Below, piece after piece: positions 11,561 to 23,221 of a stretch of 64,000 bases of DNA; the stretch's first letter is position 1, and the number at the start of each line of letters is the position of its first letter. The translations under genes were made by a program, and so were the position numbers. The notes under the pieces are model-generated. The model saw only the letters and a list, made by a program, of their open reading frames with translations, was not told where the DNA came from and made no database searches. The DNA comes from Stenocarpella maydis (lineage: Eukaryota > Ascomycota > Sordariomycetes > Diaporthales > Diaporthaceae): positions 434,365-498,364 of the forward strand of contig NQMI01000015.1 in assembly GCA_002270565.1 (NCBI GenBank), written 5' to 3'.

Positions 11561-13900
11561 AAGGTTGAGAATCTAACAATTTTACTAAATCCTTTTAATT
11601 ATTGCTATAATACCTTAGTAGCTATATACTGGTACTTCATGTATTTCTATAATTAGCTCATCTTATTTCTTTAGATTAGTAGGGGCTTTTCTGGTTTGGA
11701 AGTTAACCTTAATTATAATATTAAGTTCTCAATTAAGAATGAGGCTTCTATCTTCTTAAGTTTTAAACACTATGCATTCTATAAGTAAGTCCTTATCTTA
11801 ATCGTTGGGTCTTTAATTAAGTACATCTACTCTTATATTTTTAACTCTATCTATATAGATAACCTTAATATTAAATTATAATAAGAACTCTATATATTTA
11901 ACTTATCATTTATTAAGAGTCTTGGTTATTATAAAGATTATGAGATTCTTATAGTCCATATAGAGTTTAATCTGCTTCTTGGCTTTTATAAGATAGTATT
12001 ACCATTCCTAAAACATATATATTATTACTATAAATTCTTTATCTAGTATAGTATAGCAGGTTTCTAGTCTATTGAACTTCTCATTAAAGTTTGCAATAAT
12101 ATATATCCTTCCTTAGTTATCTTTCTAAGTAAGTTCTCCGCTTGCAGCATCATTTAAGGCATCCATATAGATTTTAAATTCTTTTTCTAGGTCTGCTTCC
12201 TTAAATATATGGTCTTCTATAACTTTATCTTTAAGTATTTAAAAGGCTTATTATTTAGTATCTATCTATCTAAAGGTATAATCCTTCTTAGTAAGGTCTA
12301 TTAGTAGTTTTATAATATTGCTATATCTTATAATAAATCATTAATAGAAGTTAGCATATCTAAGGAATGCTTTAATATCCTTAATGTTTATAAGAGTTAG
12401 CTATTCCTTAATTATTTTAATCTTTCCTTTTTATATTTTAATATTTTCTGGTTTAATTATGTATCTAAAGTAGTTAATCTTTTATATATGCTAGTTATAT
12501 TTTTTTAGTTCTACTAGAAGGTTAGCATCTTAGAGTTTTTAAAGAACCTTTTTAATATATCTCTTATATTTATTAAGGGTTTCTAAGAAGATAAGAATAT
12601 TATTTAGATAAGTAATAATAAAGATATTAATGTACTTGCTTAGGATTTAGTTAATTATTTTTTGGAATAATATAGGTATATTAGTTAATCTAAAAGATAT
12701 AACCATTATCTTATAATATCTATAGCATATCCTAAATGCTATCTTTCATTCTTCCCCTTCTTTTATTTAGATAAGGTTATATCTATACTTTAAGTTAAGT
12801 ACTATAACCCATTTTGCTCTTTTAAGTTAATCTTATAGTTCCTTAATGAGTAAGAGAGGGTATTAGTTCTTAATTATAATATTATTTAATTATTCATAGT
12901 TAATGTAAAGTTATAGTTTACTATTTTCCTTTAGTATAAAGAGGATTAAGTATCCTGCTAGTAATTGCGATAGTCTAATAAATTCTTTCTTAAGGTTTTT
13001 ATTAAGGTATTCTCTAAGTACTTTAAGTTATTCTTCATTAAGTCTATAGATAGGCTTAAACTAAGGTATTGTTCTAGGTTTTAATGGTATCTTATGGTCT
13101 TATTGCATATGTTGTGGTAATATGGTGTTAAGTCGTTCTTAGAATACTTTCTTAAATTTATGGTAGTCTTCTGGTATTCATGCTAGTCTATTGGTTTTAT
13201 CTCCTTCTTTTCCTTCCTCTAGGTAAAGGAGGTATTATTATGTTTCCTGTATTGTATGTTAACTGGTTATGTTGGAGTGATGATCTCCTGATTAGCTTTA
13301 GACCTTCTTTAAGGCGCTTGAGTGGCTTAATCCTTCTCTATCTTTCTGGAGCCGGGCCTTCTACCTGATCCTAGAGATATTTATGGGTCCATTTAAGTAT
13401 ATTGCCTGTTTGCTATCCTTAGTAATATAACTCCTTTCCTTATTATTAATTGCAATCTTCTTTTAGAGAATAGTATTATCCTAAAAGATCTGGCTAATAG
13501 TTTAATTAATTTAGGGATTATTCTTCCTTAGCTAAGGTATTCCTAAGATTAACTAATAATTTACTATCTTACTAATATTAAATAATAGTAATTCTATATA
13601 ATTATAAATCTAAACTAAAAGAAGATTAATCTCTATATTAATAATTCTATTACTATAAAATACTTTAGTTTCATCTACTATATTAAGTCTATAGGGTTCT
13701 CTTTTCTTATACTATAATAGGTAGTATCTATTTACTACCTTTAGGGATATGAAATTTCCTTATGCTCTACTATTAATGAGTGCTAAGCATGTGTGGACTC
13801 CTAGCTTAACCTAAACTATTAGGTAGCTATAGTTGCTTGCTGTTGTATATAAATACCTTGTAGTATAGTTGGTTGCTATCTGAGGTTTTATAGACAGCCT
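11560..13900 (-). pseudogene. Ty3/gypsy pol remnant: protease, reverse transcriptase, RNase H
   Basis: Read on the minus strand, 13700-13820 resembles the gypsy aspartic protease, with ALVDSGA-like changed to ALINSRA and a stop before the G-N-F-I-S segment. About 12570-12700 reads as RT: a segment like R-L-T-N-I-P-I-L-F-Q, then Y-L-N-N-I-L at 12599-12610, where a working RT has YLDD. About 11880-12180 matches the gypsy RNase H/connection region, including the ending of the type W..YL..A...I.....D-K-N-L. Many stops interrupt all three domains. Each catalytic change is a G-to-A on the coding strand, consistent with RIP. No active enzyme can be made. Confidence 0.85.
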
Positions 13901-14352
13901 TTCTAGTTTTTTAACTATTTATCTGCTGCTAGGACCTTCTTAATGCTTTTAAAGTTTCGCTTAGTAATGTTTTATAACTTTTACAGGTTATCAATTAGCT
14001 ATTATATGCTATAATTCTGCTTCTTTATTGTTGGGGATTTAAGTAGCAGCTCCTGCTATCTCATTAGATATTAATCTTGAGTCTTATTAAGCATATGTAC
14101 CTTGCAAATTAGCTTATTGCAATCCACCCATCCATTGGAGTTTTATAGGCATTCCAAGGTGTTAAACGGAACCGCTCAGCAGGGCGTTGGTACTCCGTGC
14201 AAGGAGTTACCCTAGACTTCGTTGTAAGGAGTTACCCTAGACTTTCTAGCAAGGAGTTACCCTAGACTTGCGAGTCAGGCGATTTTCGCTAAGTACGCCC
14301 AGTGCGTGCGTGACGCAAGATGAGTTTGGTGGCCGTGAGTCGATTATTTTGG

Positions 14353-14736
14353 CCTGCATTTGCACCTTAATTCAGACCTCTGCATTACCCTTATTTCTTA
14401 CCCAAAAAGTATATGACTTAGTGCATTGGATAGCCTGATTTCTGAAGTTTGTATGTACTTAATTTGGGCATTGCTAGGGCTGTGGTTGGCTAGTTGTTTG
14501 GAACCAAAGATGGTGTGTTGGAAGGGCGAATTTTCCGGCATTTGCAAATTTGCACCAGAGCCTACCGCAGCGTGCCCAGGGGTGAGACGACGTCGGAGGG
14601 TATATAAGGAGGGCTTACAGAAGCCCAACTTAATTCAATACAAAGTTGTCCAGACCATTGTCAATCGTCCCAATTCGCCTCAGAGCACCATACTGCGACC
14701 CTGCCGAAACACACACACGCTGAACTGAATGCTATT
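14353..14736 (-). repeat. Long terminal repeat, copy 2
   Basis: About 96-97% identical by eye to 1-385, with the same internal TATA-like motif (14601-14607). It ends directly at the N at 14737, so its outer border and target duplication cannot be judged. Immediately inside it, at 14201, 14226 and 14251, a 19 bp motif is repeated three times with a 25 bp period. Confidence 0.8.
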
Positions 14737-14737
14737 N
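14737..14737. other. Assembly gap (single N) at LTR edge
   Basis: One N directly after the second LTR. Sequence to the right differs from that following the first LTR, so this is a scaffold join in a repeat. Confidence 0.9.
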
Positions 14738-15951
14738 GTTGCTCGTTGCTGCTCATTGATCTTGGATGAGCACTTACAGCCGTTGCTTGTTGCTGCTTAT
14801 TGATCTTGGATGAGCACTTGCACCTTGTGGGTCCACAGCCCTAACCCTGGGTCTTGGTAGGCAGTGCTGACTTAGCAGTTGGGGTCCTGCGGGGTTGTGT
14901 CGTGTTGGCTCATAACAGCAACCTCCTTAGCATTTTAAATACCACGCTGGGTAGCATAATTAGCAGCTGTTTGCTTATTCTGAGGGCCCTTTAAGCGGGC
15001 TGCTGGCTTGCGTTTAGCAGTAGTAGCCTCCTTTGCCTTTATTATAGGCTTCTGGGTATATGATAGCGCTATTAAGGGCTTAGTATATTCTTTATTGGTA
15101 AAGCGGATAACTTAGCGTTATGAATGAGTATATAGGCGTAAAGGTTTGATTCTGCTACTTCTAACTATCCTAGAGATATATGTAAATTGGGCTTGGCGAT
15201 AGCTTTATGATGATAGTGATATCAAGAAGGTTGTCCATAAGGATATTGGTGAGTACTTCGCGTTTTTGCGGTGAAATCAGTATGGCGGGGGATCAGCTGA
15301 TAAAACGACCGGGGGGGGGGTAGCGTTTCGTTTTCCACAGACAGTGTATGCTGTCCTCGTCCTTGATTGCGAGCCCCGGAGGTGAGGCAGCCAGATCGGA
15401 AAACCTTTGGCCCCCTGCCTGCATATTACTGGCTTAAGTAATAGCCTTCCGAACATTCAGCGCATCCACGTTCTCCGCGCCTGTGCTCCTTGCCAATGTG
15501 GCGAGCGATGCAATAACAAGCACAGAAGAAGAACTCTGTGTTGTTTGGGTGAGCCGGCTCCTAAGTCCCGTGTGCAACATGATACATTGTACTCTTACCA
15601 CACCATATCTCTTGGGTGTTGTAGCACTTGAGCTTATTTGTGGAGAACCGGTACGATCATATGCGGAACACAGGGAGAGTTTTGTGGCACTTTCGATGCA
15701 GTCATACTCTAGACTTTGCTGGGCGCTGTTGAAATCACCTTGTTGGAAATTGTAATAGATTCTGCTCTAGAGGACTAACAGCGTCGATAACCTATCAGGA
15801 GAAAAGTCCGTCCCGACTAGCCTTTAAAGAAATATTCCAAGGTTGTAATGCTCTGAATAGATAAGTAGATATGTCCCTGCCTTTGTCGATTGGAGTAGCT
15901 TGTCGAGGCGGCCGGTCGAACTTAACAATCCCGTTTGAACACTTGGTGGTG
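14738..15951. other. Degenerate repeat-like sequence, no gene recognised
   Basis: Starts just after the N. 14738-14820 contains two diverged copies of a ~44 bp unit (GTTGCTCGTTGCTGCTCATT type, ending GGATGAGCACTT). Minus-strand frames around 14870-15060 are Lys/Ala-rich but broken. Overlapping short plus ORFs at 15407-15755 show no family resemblance. Probably old transposon debris. Confidence 0.5.
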
Positions 15952-15953
15952 TA

Positions 15954-17827
15954 ACGTGGGTGGCCTATATTCGGCCCCCCCCCTGTTCCGGCCCCCCCCG
16001 CATACGTGTGACGCGATGTTCGCGTCTGGTACCCCCCTTATAAAAAACTTTAATTCCTCAACGAGGGATTTTTTTCTTATTACCAAACTTCTTCTACAAC
16101 TCAACTAGACCATTATGAAGAAATATATAGAAGCTGATATTCACGATGCCCTTATAGTAATAGCTGATGGCATGTCTTTGAAGGCTGCCTCTAGGCTATG
16201 GTTTATACCTACATCAACACTTCGTCGTTGCCGTACAGGCGTTACCAATCATCGTGAAGCTGCTAAACCCTTAGAAGGTATCTTTCTGACTATCAGGAGG
16301 GACCAATTAGTACTACTTTATTATCAACTAAAGTAGCCTAGGCCTTGGTTGACTCAAATGGAAACAAGGGCCCTTGCAGCCCGCCTTGCCTTCCCTCATG
16401 AGAATTACCCTCCTCTAGGGAGGAAGTGGCTAAGGCAATTCCTCTCCCGTCACCCTGAACTTTGAAGCCATAAGAACCAGCGGGTTGAAGCAATTCGGCT
16501 AAGGGCGGCAACGAAGGCGAATATTGGGTCTTGGTTTGACCTCCTGCAATTGCCAATAGTTAAGTCAATTGCCCCAAGCAACTGTTGGAATGCTGATGAG
16601 GGAGGGATAATGGAAGGGCGCTTTGAGAGTATACTGACCCTTGGCTATTCGCGTGATAGCCCTATTAGCTAATTGGATTACAACTCGCGAGCGTGGATTT
16701 CTTATATTGAGTATATTAATTTTTTTTATTTTTTTAGATTTAAACCCATTTTATATTTAAAAAAAGGCAAAAGAGCTATGTAATAAAGCGAATAGTTTTC
16801 CGATAGCCCTTAAGGACTTTAATGGCTGGCAATTTATAGTAATAAAGAAGGGCTGGATGGAGGAGAAAATTACTATTGAGTGGGTGAGGAGAGTCTTTAT
16901 TCCTTAAATAAAGCTAAGGGACCCTAATGAAGTGGTGATTACTAGTTATTAATGGGCACTATAGCCTATATAACGCTTGCATTTTATGTAGGAGCTGTCT
17001 TCGTTAAATCGAGATTTATATAGTCTTTTTGCTAGCATATACCTCCCATATATACTACAGCCCCTTAATGTTAGGGTGTTTGCGCTTCTGAAGGCCTCCT
17101 TTAAGAAGCACTTGTATAGCCTTGGGCAATTTGATTCGTTAACTGCTATGACAAGATGACGATTTCTTTATTGCTACTGGAGGGCACGTGAAGAGGCAAT
17201 TATAGTGGAAAATATTCGTTCTGAGTGGAGGGCAACAGGTCTTTGGCCTGTCTCCCGGCTGAGGGCACTATAAAGCCACTATATTCTTGAAAACTACTAA
17301 AATTAGCTGGAAATAGGTAAATTGAGTGGTTGGAATTGCTTCATTGGGCTAAAAGGAATACCTGAGTATATTTTTTGACTACTAGGGCCTAATTTTGTTA
17401 TGCTGATGAAGTCCCAAGAGGTATGCTGCTTGGTTGCTGATTATGAGTATTAGAAACACTTAAGCCCCACTTAATGATAACTTCTTAGAAAAATCCTTAA
17501 AGCATATGATAAGAAAGAGATAGAGTTGGTGATGACCTTATGAAAAACCGAGCAGCTGTAGAGTTAAATTGAAGCTAGCAGAAAGCTCAAAAGGAAGAAG
17601 GTTATAATTGACCTAAATGCGGCTTTTGCTGATATTGAGGCTATTCGGAAGGCTAAAATTGAGGCCGGCGAGGTATTGTCTGATAGTGATACGTCTGGCG
17701 ATTCCTCAATACCAACAAGGGAGGGATCGGTTATTGTTGTGGCGGGCAATTGAAGTTGGGAATAGTGGCATTGTTGACGAGGAAGGGGGGCCGGAACAGG
17801 GGGGGGCCGAATGTGGGCCACCCACGT
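15954..17827 (+). mobile_element. Fot1/pogo-like (Tc1/mariner superfamily) DNA transposon
   Basis: Imperfect terminal inverted repeats of about 44 bp, beginning ACGTGGGTGGCC at the left and ending in its complement at 17827, are flanked by TA on each side (15952-15953 and 17828-17829). Each TIR has two C-runs separated by TGTTCCGG. The 1874 bp length is right for Fot1-type elements. The transposase inside is broken. Confidence 0.9.
16115..17753 (+). pseudogene. Fot1/pogo-type transposase, degraded
   Basis: The first 73 codons (16115-16336) are open and read as an N-terminal helix-turn-helix segment: E-A-D-I-H-D-A-L, then A-S-R-L-W-F-I-P-T-S-T-L-R-R. The frame then runs through a stop into W-L-R-Q-F-L-S-R-H-P-E-L (the second, CENP-B-like DNA-binding helix block) and N-A-D-E-G-G-I, equivalent to the first catalytic Asp region N-M-D-E-T-G. 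The C-terminal end, D-L-N-A-A-F-A-D-I-E-A-I, is typical of Fot1/Pot2 tails. Stops and a net frame change between the two ends show it is dead. The damage is milder than in the LTR elements. Confidence 0.85.
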
Positions 17828-18032
17828 TATGGTCCTCAACGGAGCCACACCATCTCTCCTCCTTTGGCGGACCTTATCAATCTGCCTGCCGTTAACCTGG
17901 CATGAAATTGACCACACGTGGGCTAGGCATGGGAAATGCTACCACCAGTACGTGCAGAAATTCCTACGACTATTACCTAGGTAAATATCGGCGACATGAG
18001 GGTGTTCTGCGAGCACTTAAGACATTATTCAA

Positions 18033-19254
18033 GAGATCGGATATTCGCAGGGCAAAAAACGGATGGTACAGGGCAATGTGTACCCCCCGTGCGCCAACAT
18101 CTTTTTGTACCACCCATTTGCTATATAAAATAATAATATACGGTTATTGACTATATATTTATTGTTAAATATGAATGCTACTATTGTTACTTCTGCTTGC
18201 CCCTATTGTTTCTTCTGCCCTGGTGTTTTGCTACTTATTTCCTTGTCTGGGGCGTTCCTTGACCGATCCTAGCACCTGAATCTCCTCCTGGGTCTCCTTC
18301 TTGTTGCTGATGAGGTCCTCTACAGTTAGATCTACCTGTGGCAGCTGGTTGATTGTCTCGCGAGCCCTCATATGGGGCTTCTTGGCTGCTGGCCCTGGTG
18401 TTATAGTTGTTATTGCTGATGAGGCAGTCCCTGCAGAATGTTGCTTTGGAAGCTGATGAGTGGCTGGCTTCGTGAGCCCTGCCTCCAACTGCTTGTCCTG
18501 TTGGATAGCTTCTTGTTGGTTCTTCCTATTATGGGAGTTCTCTTGGTTAAGGGACTGGAGGGTCTCGTTGTTCCATTTGAATGCTGAGTTGATTCGTTTA
18601 CCTACTTGCTAGAAGTCTGCTTTGTATGGTGAGCAAGCGCTGACTAGGTGCAGTTGACTTTGATTGTGGAGGAGGAATTGTTTGTTGTAGTGGTTGGGCG
18701 TTTGGTGCCGCGGTAATACTGTAGATGCGCATAGTTAGCCTTAAAGTCTTCCTTTGCTATCACGTAATTAGCTTGCTTTGTGGCCTTGTTTAAATTAGCC
18801 TTGAGGTCCTTATAGGTGTTGTATCTATTGTGGAAAAATTTCAGGTAGTTAGGAGGTTGGGAAAGTGCTGGAAGTTGGTTGTTTGTGGTGGTGATCTGGT
18901 TATTCTAGTTGTGATAGTCTGCCTGCTATTGCGCCTCGAGGTGGGTGTAATTAGGCACTAGCGCTATCGCTATAATACTAGAAAATTTAATTCTGACTAA
19001 TGAAGATGTATTTCTGATGGTAAGATGATTGATTATAAGAAGAATTTGGTTTGTATTGTTAGTTGTGGGTGGTTGGCGAGGGAGTGTTGTTTGGTGGTAG
19101 AAGGGGGATTGGCAGGTTTGCAGGTCGGGGGCATTAGAAGCACTTGGTGTGGGTGGTGCGTGTGGGAAGTGATGTTGAATGGGGCGCTCTGATTGGTTGG
19201 TGGGTACTTGTTGCCCTGTACCATCCGTTTTTTGCCCTGCGAATATCCGATCTC
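18033..19254 (-). mobile_element. Non-autonomous DNA transposon, 44-bp perfect TIRs and 8-bp target duplication (hAT-like?)
   Basis: The 44 bp at 18033-18076 (starting GAGATCGGATATTCGCAGGG) are the exact reverse complement of 19211-19254. Outside lie TTATTCAA (18025-18032) and TTGTTCAA (19255-19262), an 8 bp duplication with one transition. Eight-bp duplications point to hAT (P elements also give 8). The TIR holds two CAGGGCAA motifs. The minus strand carries degraded coding sequence but no recognisable transposase core. Confidence 0.85.
18231..19000 (-). pseudogene. Degraded ORF inside the 44-bp-TIR element
   Basis: Minus-strand frames contain Y-L-K-F-F-H-N-R-Y-N-T-Y-K-D-L-K-A-N-L, then D-F-K-A-N-Y-A-H-L and, after a frame change, R-I-N-S-A-F-K-W-N-N-E-T-L-Q-S-L. 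An open C-terminal piece at 18231-18488 is rich in Gln, Glu, Lys and Thr. It looks like a helical non-catalytic protein. I do not recognise the family, and no transposase DDE/RW motif is seen. Confidence 0.45.
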
Positions 19255-19262
19255 TTGTTCAA

Positions 19263-22200
19263 GGCTTTCAAGTCGTAGCAGGATCGAAACAGGGACAACG
19301 TCAGACGCTCGCATCGATCGATAGGACACGGCACGGTTAGGCAGGCCCGAGGACATCTGGAGGTATTCGCACCGGCTGGCTTGCTCCTCGGGAGCGTCAA
19401 TAGCCCAGTTCGCGACAGCGGCATGGTATAGCGGGGTCGGACGACGTCGATCGATGCTGGAGCCACCGAGCTCGTTCAGGTGACGGACAGCTTCGTTGGT
19501 TTAGCAAGCTGGAGGCTAGTTGGAAATTCGCATCTTCCCTCCCTTCAGGTCCTGGCGGGTAGGATGTCGGGACCGGAACTGAATTGAAGTCTGAGGGGCG
19601 AGAACCAACGGGTTGACCCCCAGCACCGGGCTTTTGGGAACGCCCAGTTATTCTTTTCGTCAGCTGCAAGACCCCAGATCAAATATCCACTCAAGACTTT
19701 GCGAGTGAGTGGAAGTCCCTCTCTAGCTTTTGTCACATGTTGGCCACCAAGTGCCACTTGCATGAACATTATCTGCCAGTGGACAAATTTTTGAATCAAC
19801 CTGGCTCCACCGTGGAGAACCCACCAATACACTATTTTCGTCACGATCCAGCCTCACCCGAATATTTGAGGCATGTTCAGGCTCAACCCGCCGTCCCGCC
19901 GGACGCTTGTTCTCGGACCCCAAGGGCTCAGCAGTGCGGGCCATAATATGCGTAATATTAATAGTACAATATAATGTATGCCACTTTGTTACTTTAAAAG
20001 TGGATCACGAAGTCTGAGGCGCGCTTGCCAGGCGCGCCTCGGTTTCGCTTCGACCTTGAATACCGTATTTCCGAGGACTCGCCATGTGAGTGTTGCCTAG
20101 CAAATCCGTGCCCTGTCGGGGAGGTCAAGACAGCCCCGCTGCTTCCCTTAGGATACCAAGCCATGTTCCATTCATACTCAGCAGCCAGCCAGTCGATAGG
20201 ACACGTAGATCAGTCACCAAGTCGAGAACCTGCGGAGGATTTTTCCCACCCCCCCGGCGGCCCATCCCAGATCCCCTCGGATCGCAGCATCATGTGAGGG
20301 GCCCGCTCAGTGGATTGCGGCTCGCCAGCTCCAACGGCGTTTGGGGTTCGCTGTCATATTCACATCATACCTCAAGCTAGGCATGTACGTGTGAAGATCG
20401 GGGCTACGATCATGCCGCGGATAAAGTCCACTCCACCCCGGATCCCTGCGTGCACCGTGATGCGCGTGATATTCACGGCCGCTGCCTACCTAGTATCTAA
20501 TTCGTCAGCGATGGCTCTCCTGCTAGGTCGACATGCAGCGGACCTCCGAGTTGCTCTAGGGCCGCTCGAGAGCCTCGTCTGTCGCTGCCCAGTGAGACTT
20601 GTGTGATACGCGCCGAGGACCATCTCGTTCGGGCGAGCTGCCAAGTCTATAGTGGGGAGTCAGAACATGCTTCTGCAAGCCTGGAACTTCAAAAATAGAG
20701 AGCACTAAAAAGGGCCAGGCGAGTGAGCGTGATACAGGCAAGACCAGCCTCCCTGCTGCAAGAAAAGGGAGTGTTTTTTCACATCCTTGCGGTTGATTTG
20801 TGACTGTGTGTGTCCCGTGGTTTGTGCTGCCGTCGGCCCTGAACAAGCATGCTTACATATTGATCTGTGGAGACAGGTTGACGACTCCGTGGTAGTGACT
20901 TTAAGCTCTACAATGACGAGGCTCAACGCCTATGGCACTCAGTGACAACTGCGTGAGCTCCCTACTTCTCCTCGCCTCGCTGCTGACATGTGCTACGCAG
21001 GAGAGACTTCCTCCAGCAGTGCCAGCGGTTTGGTGGTAAGGGTATACAACGTAGACGGCACATCTCGGTGTCCGTGAGGACTGATCATCCAGTCTGAAGC
21101 GTCAACATGATGCACATAATGACAAATCACCCAACACCAAGCAAAGCAAACTGACACAGGTGCAGTGACCCGCATCCAAAGAAGCATTAGGAGGCCAGAC
21201 GAGTCCAGGGATGATCCAGACGAGGCGGGATAAGGATTCAAATCCCCGCGCCTCAAACAGCGATTGGTGCCTAAAGGCAACGGCACTGGAGTCCGGGACA
21301 ACTCTGACTAGTTTGATGAGTGCAGATGTATCCGCGACCTAGCTGTATACCGTATCGGGCATGCGAGGAGGTGCATGATGCGGGCTTGAGATGCAGTGAG
21401 ACCTTCTGGTATTGCGGAAAACTGGAAGACATCAATGCTTTTGACTGCCAAAGCAGTGACCGGTCTCGCATGAAATGTCATACCGCCTTTTCATCACGCT
21501 CTGTATCGTGCGATTTGGACGTGTGGTTGAAGAACCATGACGGTATCTAGGTGTGTCACATTGTACCACTTCAATGCCCTGCACGCGAAATTATCGGAAG
21601 TGTTCCGCGGACTTTGAACGAGACTGCGTGGCCGAACTTCCGCTCTTGCTAGAGGAGACAAGGGTTCGCAGGGCGCAAGGCCAGATGGTTTGGAGGTTGA
21701 ATATTTGCCGAGCTGAGACATGCATGTCGAATATTTGAGGCCTTGACTGGAGCCGCCACATGACTCCGAGCCTGTGGCATGTGCCAGTGGAGCTGGGGTG
21801 TGAGGCCCACGGTGGATCTTGTCTCGATGGTAGATCTTGAGGGCAGTCGTCTTGGGGATATAGTGTACATTAGTAGAGTAGCTCGGATGAACCCTGGCAC
21901 CTGGGAGTCAGTCTAGCCGATCCATGGTGCCGGGTACGACCGAATGTCCTACACTAATCGACCTTGACAGTGACCAGGTCATCTAGTGTGCACTACACTA
22001 GGTCCACCATAACCATGAGCTAGTCTGCACAGAGCATTGTTCGAAGGTGGTGGATCTCGCGGAGCATGAGCTCAACGAGAAACGGTTGGACGTTGCCAAG
22101 CCAGGCCATGCTGGTACAGCCCCTGGCCAGATAAACCCAACCCCTTCATTCCTGGGGTTGTCGAGATCTTAGGGGTATTCTCGAATTTTCGGGCTGTATG

Positions 22201-23221
22201 CCTGAGCGGGATGTTACCACCAGGTGCCCTTGTGCAAGGATGGTAAGAAAGCTTTGCTGCTCAGTTCGATTGCCTGGACGGTGGGACCACCTGTGAAACA
22301 ATTTGCTTAGGGCTGGCGGGTCCTCGGAAGCGTCGTGAAGCTTCGAGGCAAGACATCCAATCAGGCTTGTCACTGCCCCACGATCACCCAATGACGGTAG
22401 CAAGACCTCAGGTTATATGTACCTGATATGTAGCGGGCTCCTGTCCGGGCCGTCACCGAGGCTGCCTCCCGGGATCGTCAACACCTTTTAGGTGTGACAG
22501 AAAATAAAGTGGTAACCCCGTCCATGCTTTGCCTGCTCGATCGGCGGTCCAACGGGGGGCTAGACGCTTTTGGCTTTGCCTCGCAGAGGGTAAGCGCACA
22601 TGGCACGGACCTATCATCGGCCCCGAGGAGCAAAAGCTCCGGGTCTGCCCTTTTACAGCCCCCGTCACAGTCTTTCACGCTGCGTTGGGTAGACGGGGAT
22701 GAGGTGGCTGCCCAAAAGATATTTCGCGGGGGAGGAACCACAGGGGGGCTCCTGCAAGAGACTGGAGTTCCGGGAATGAGATGGATTTGTCAGATCCATA
22801 AAGTGGTATAAAACCACCACTCGAGGAGCTCACAAGAGATTCTTTCCGCTCCTTGACCGTGCGTGGACGGCCACATACCACAACTGACGCGCAGTGGTGC
22901 CCCCACATTGTCTGTTGGGCCGAGACCTCGCCGACGCAGACTGTGGCAAATTTCGAACATCTGGCAACATCCCTATGATTCGGGCATTTCTTTTTCGGCT
23001 TGCTTGTCAGTGCCTCGGGCGTCTATCCAGTCCCACTGGTTGAATCGCCACCTGAGGCTTTGCGCTGACTATGCCACAGGCTCGTTGAGCGAATCCGTTT
23101 ATCCGAGATTATAAAAAAGAGGCACAGGGACCGGTTCGTTGATGATGCGGCGGGTTTTTGCTGCTGTTAAAAACACGACATCTTCAAAACCTGTTGTGGA
23201 GAATTTTATGTTTTGGACTTC
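19263..23221. other. 4-kb interval with no gene I can support
   Basis: Base composition is similar to the gene regions rather than to the RIP blocks. It has many short overlapping ORFs on both strands (all under ~110 codons), none with a recognisable domain, clear codon structure or paired splice sites. It could hold a fast-evolving multi-exon gene, an unannotated non-coding transcript or eroded sequence. Confidence 0.5.

Larger units (their letters stand above)
1..14736 (-). mobile_element. Ty3/gypsy LTR retrotransposon, RIP-degraded, interrupted by a nested LTR element
   Basis: Two direct repeats of about 385 bp (1-385 and 14353-14736) bound this block. Between them the minus strand carries, in pol order, remnants of protease (~13.8 kb), reverse transcriptase (~12.6 kb), RNase H (~12.0 kb) and integrase. 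The integrase is cut at ~11300 and resumes at ~3447, which places a ~7.85 kb insertion inside it. Without the insertion the element is about 6.9 kb, a normal Ty3/gypsy size. Protein order PR-RT-RNH-IN is diagnostic of Ty3/gypsy. In-frame TAA/TAG codons and D-to-N or G-to-R type changes are what RIP produces. The left repeat begins at window base 1, so the true element edge may lie outside. The right repeat stops at an N. Confidence 0.85.

Noticed and set aside
19134..19466. Minus-strand frames with T-P-L-Y-H-A-A-V-A suggesting an ankyrin repeat gene split by the 18033-19254 transposon
   Set aside because: Only one ankyrin-like fragment, no continuation on the other side of the insertion and no helix pattern. 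Too weak to annotate.
21225..21285. tRNA-like T-arm (GGATTTGAATCC on the minus strand)
   Set aside because: No matching acceptor, D or anticodon stems at proper distances. I found no tRNA in the window.
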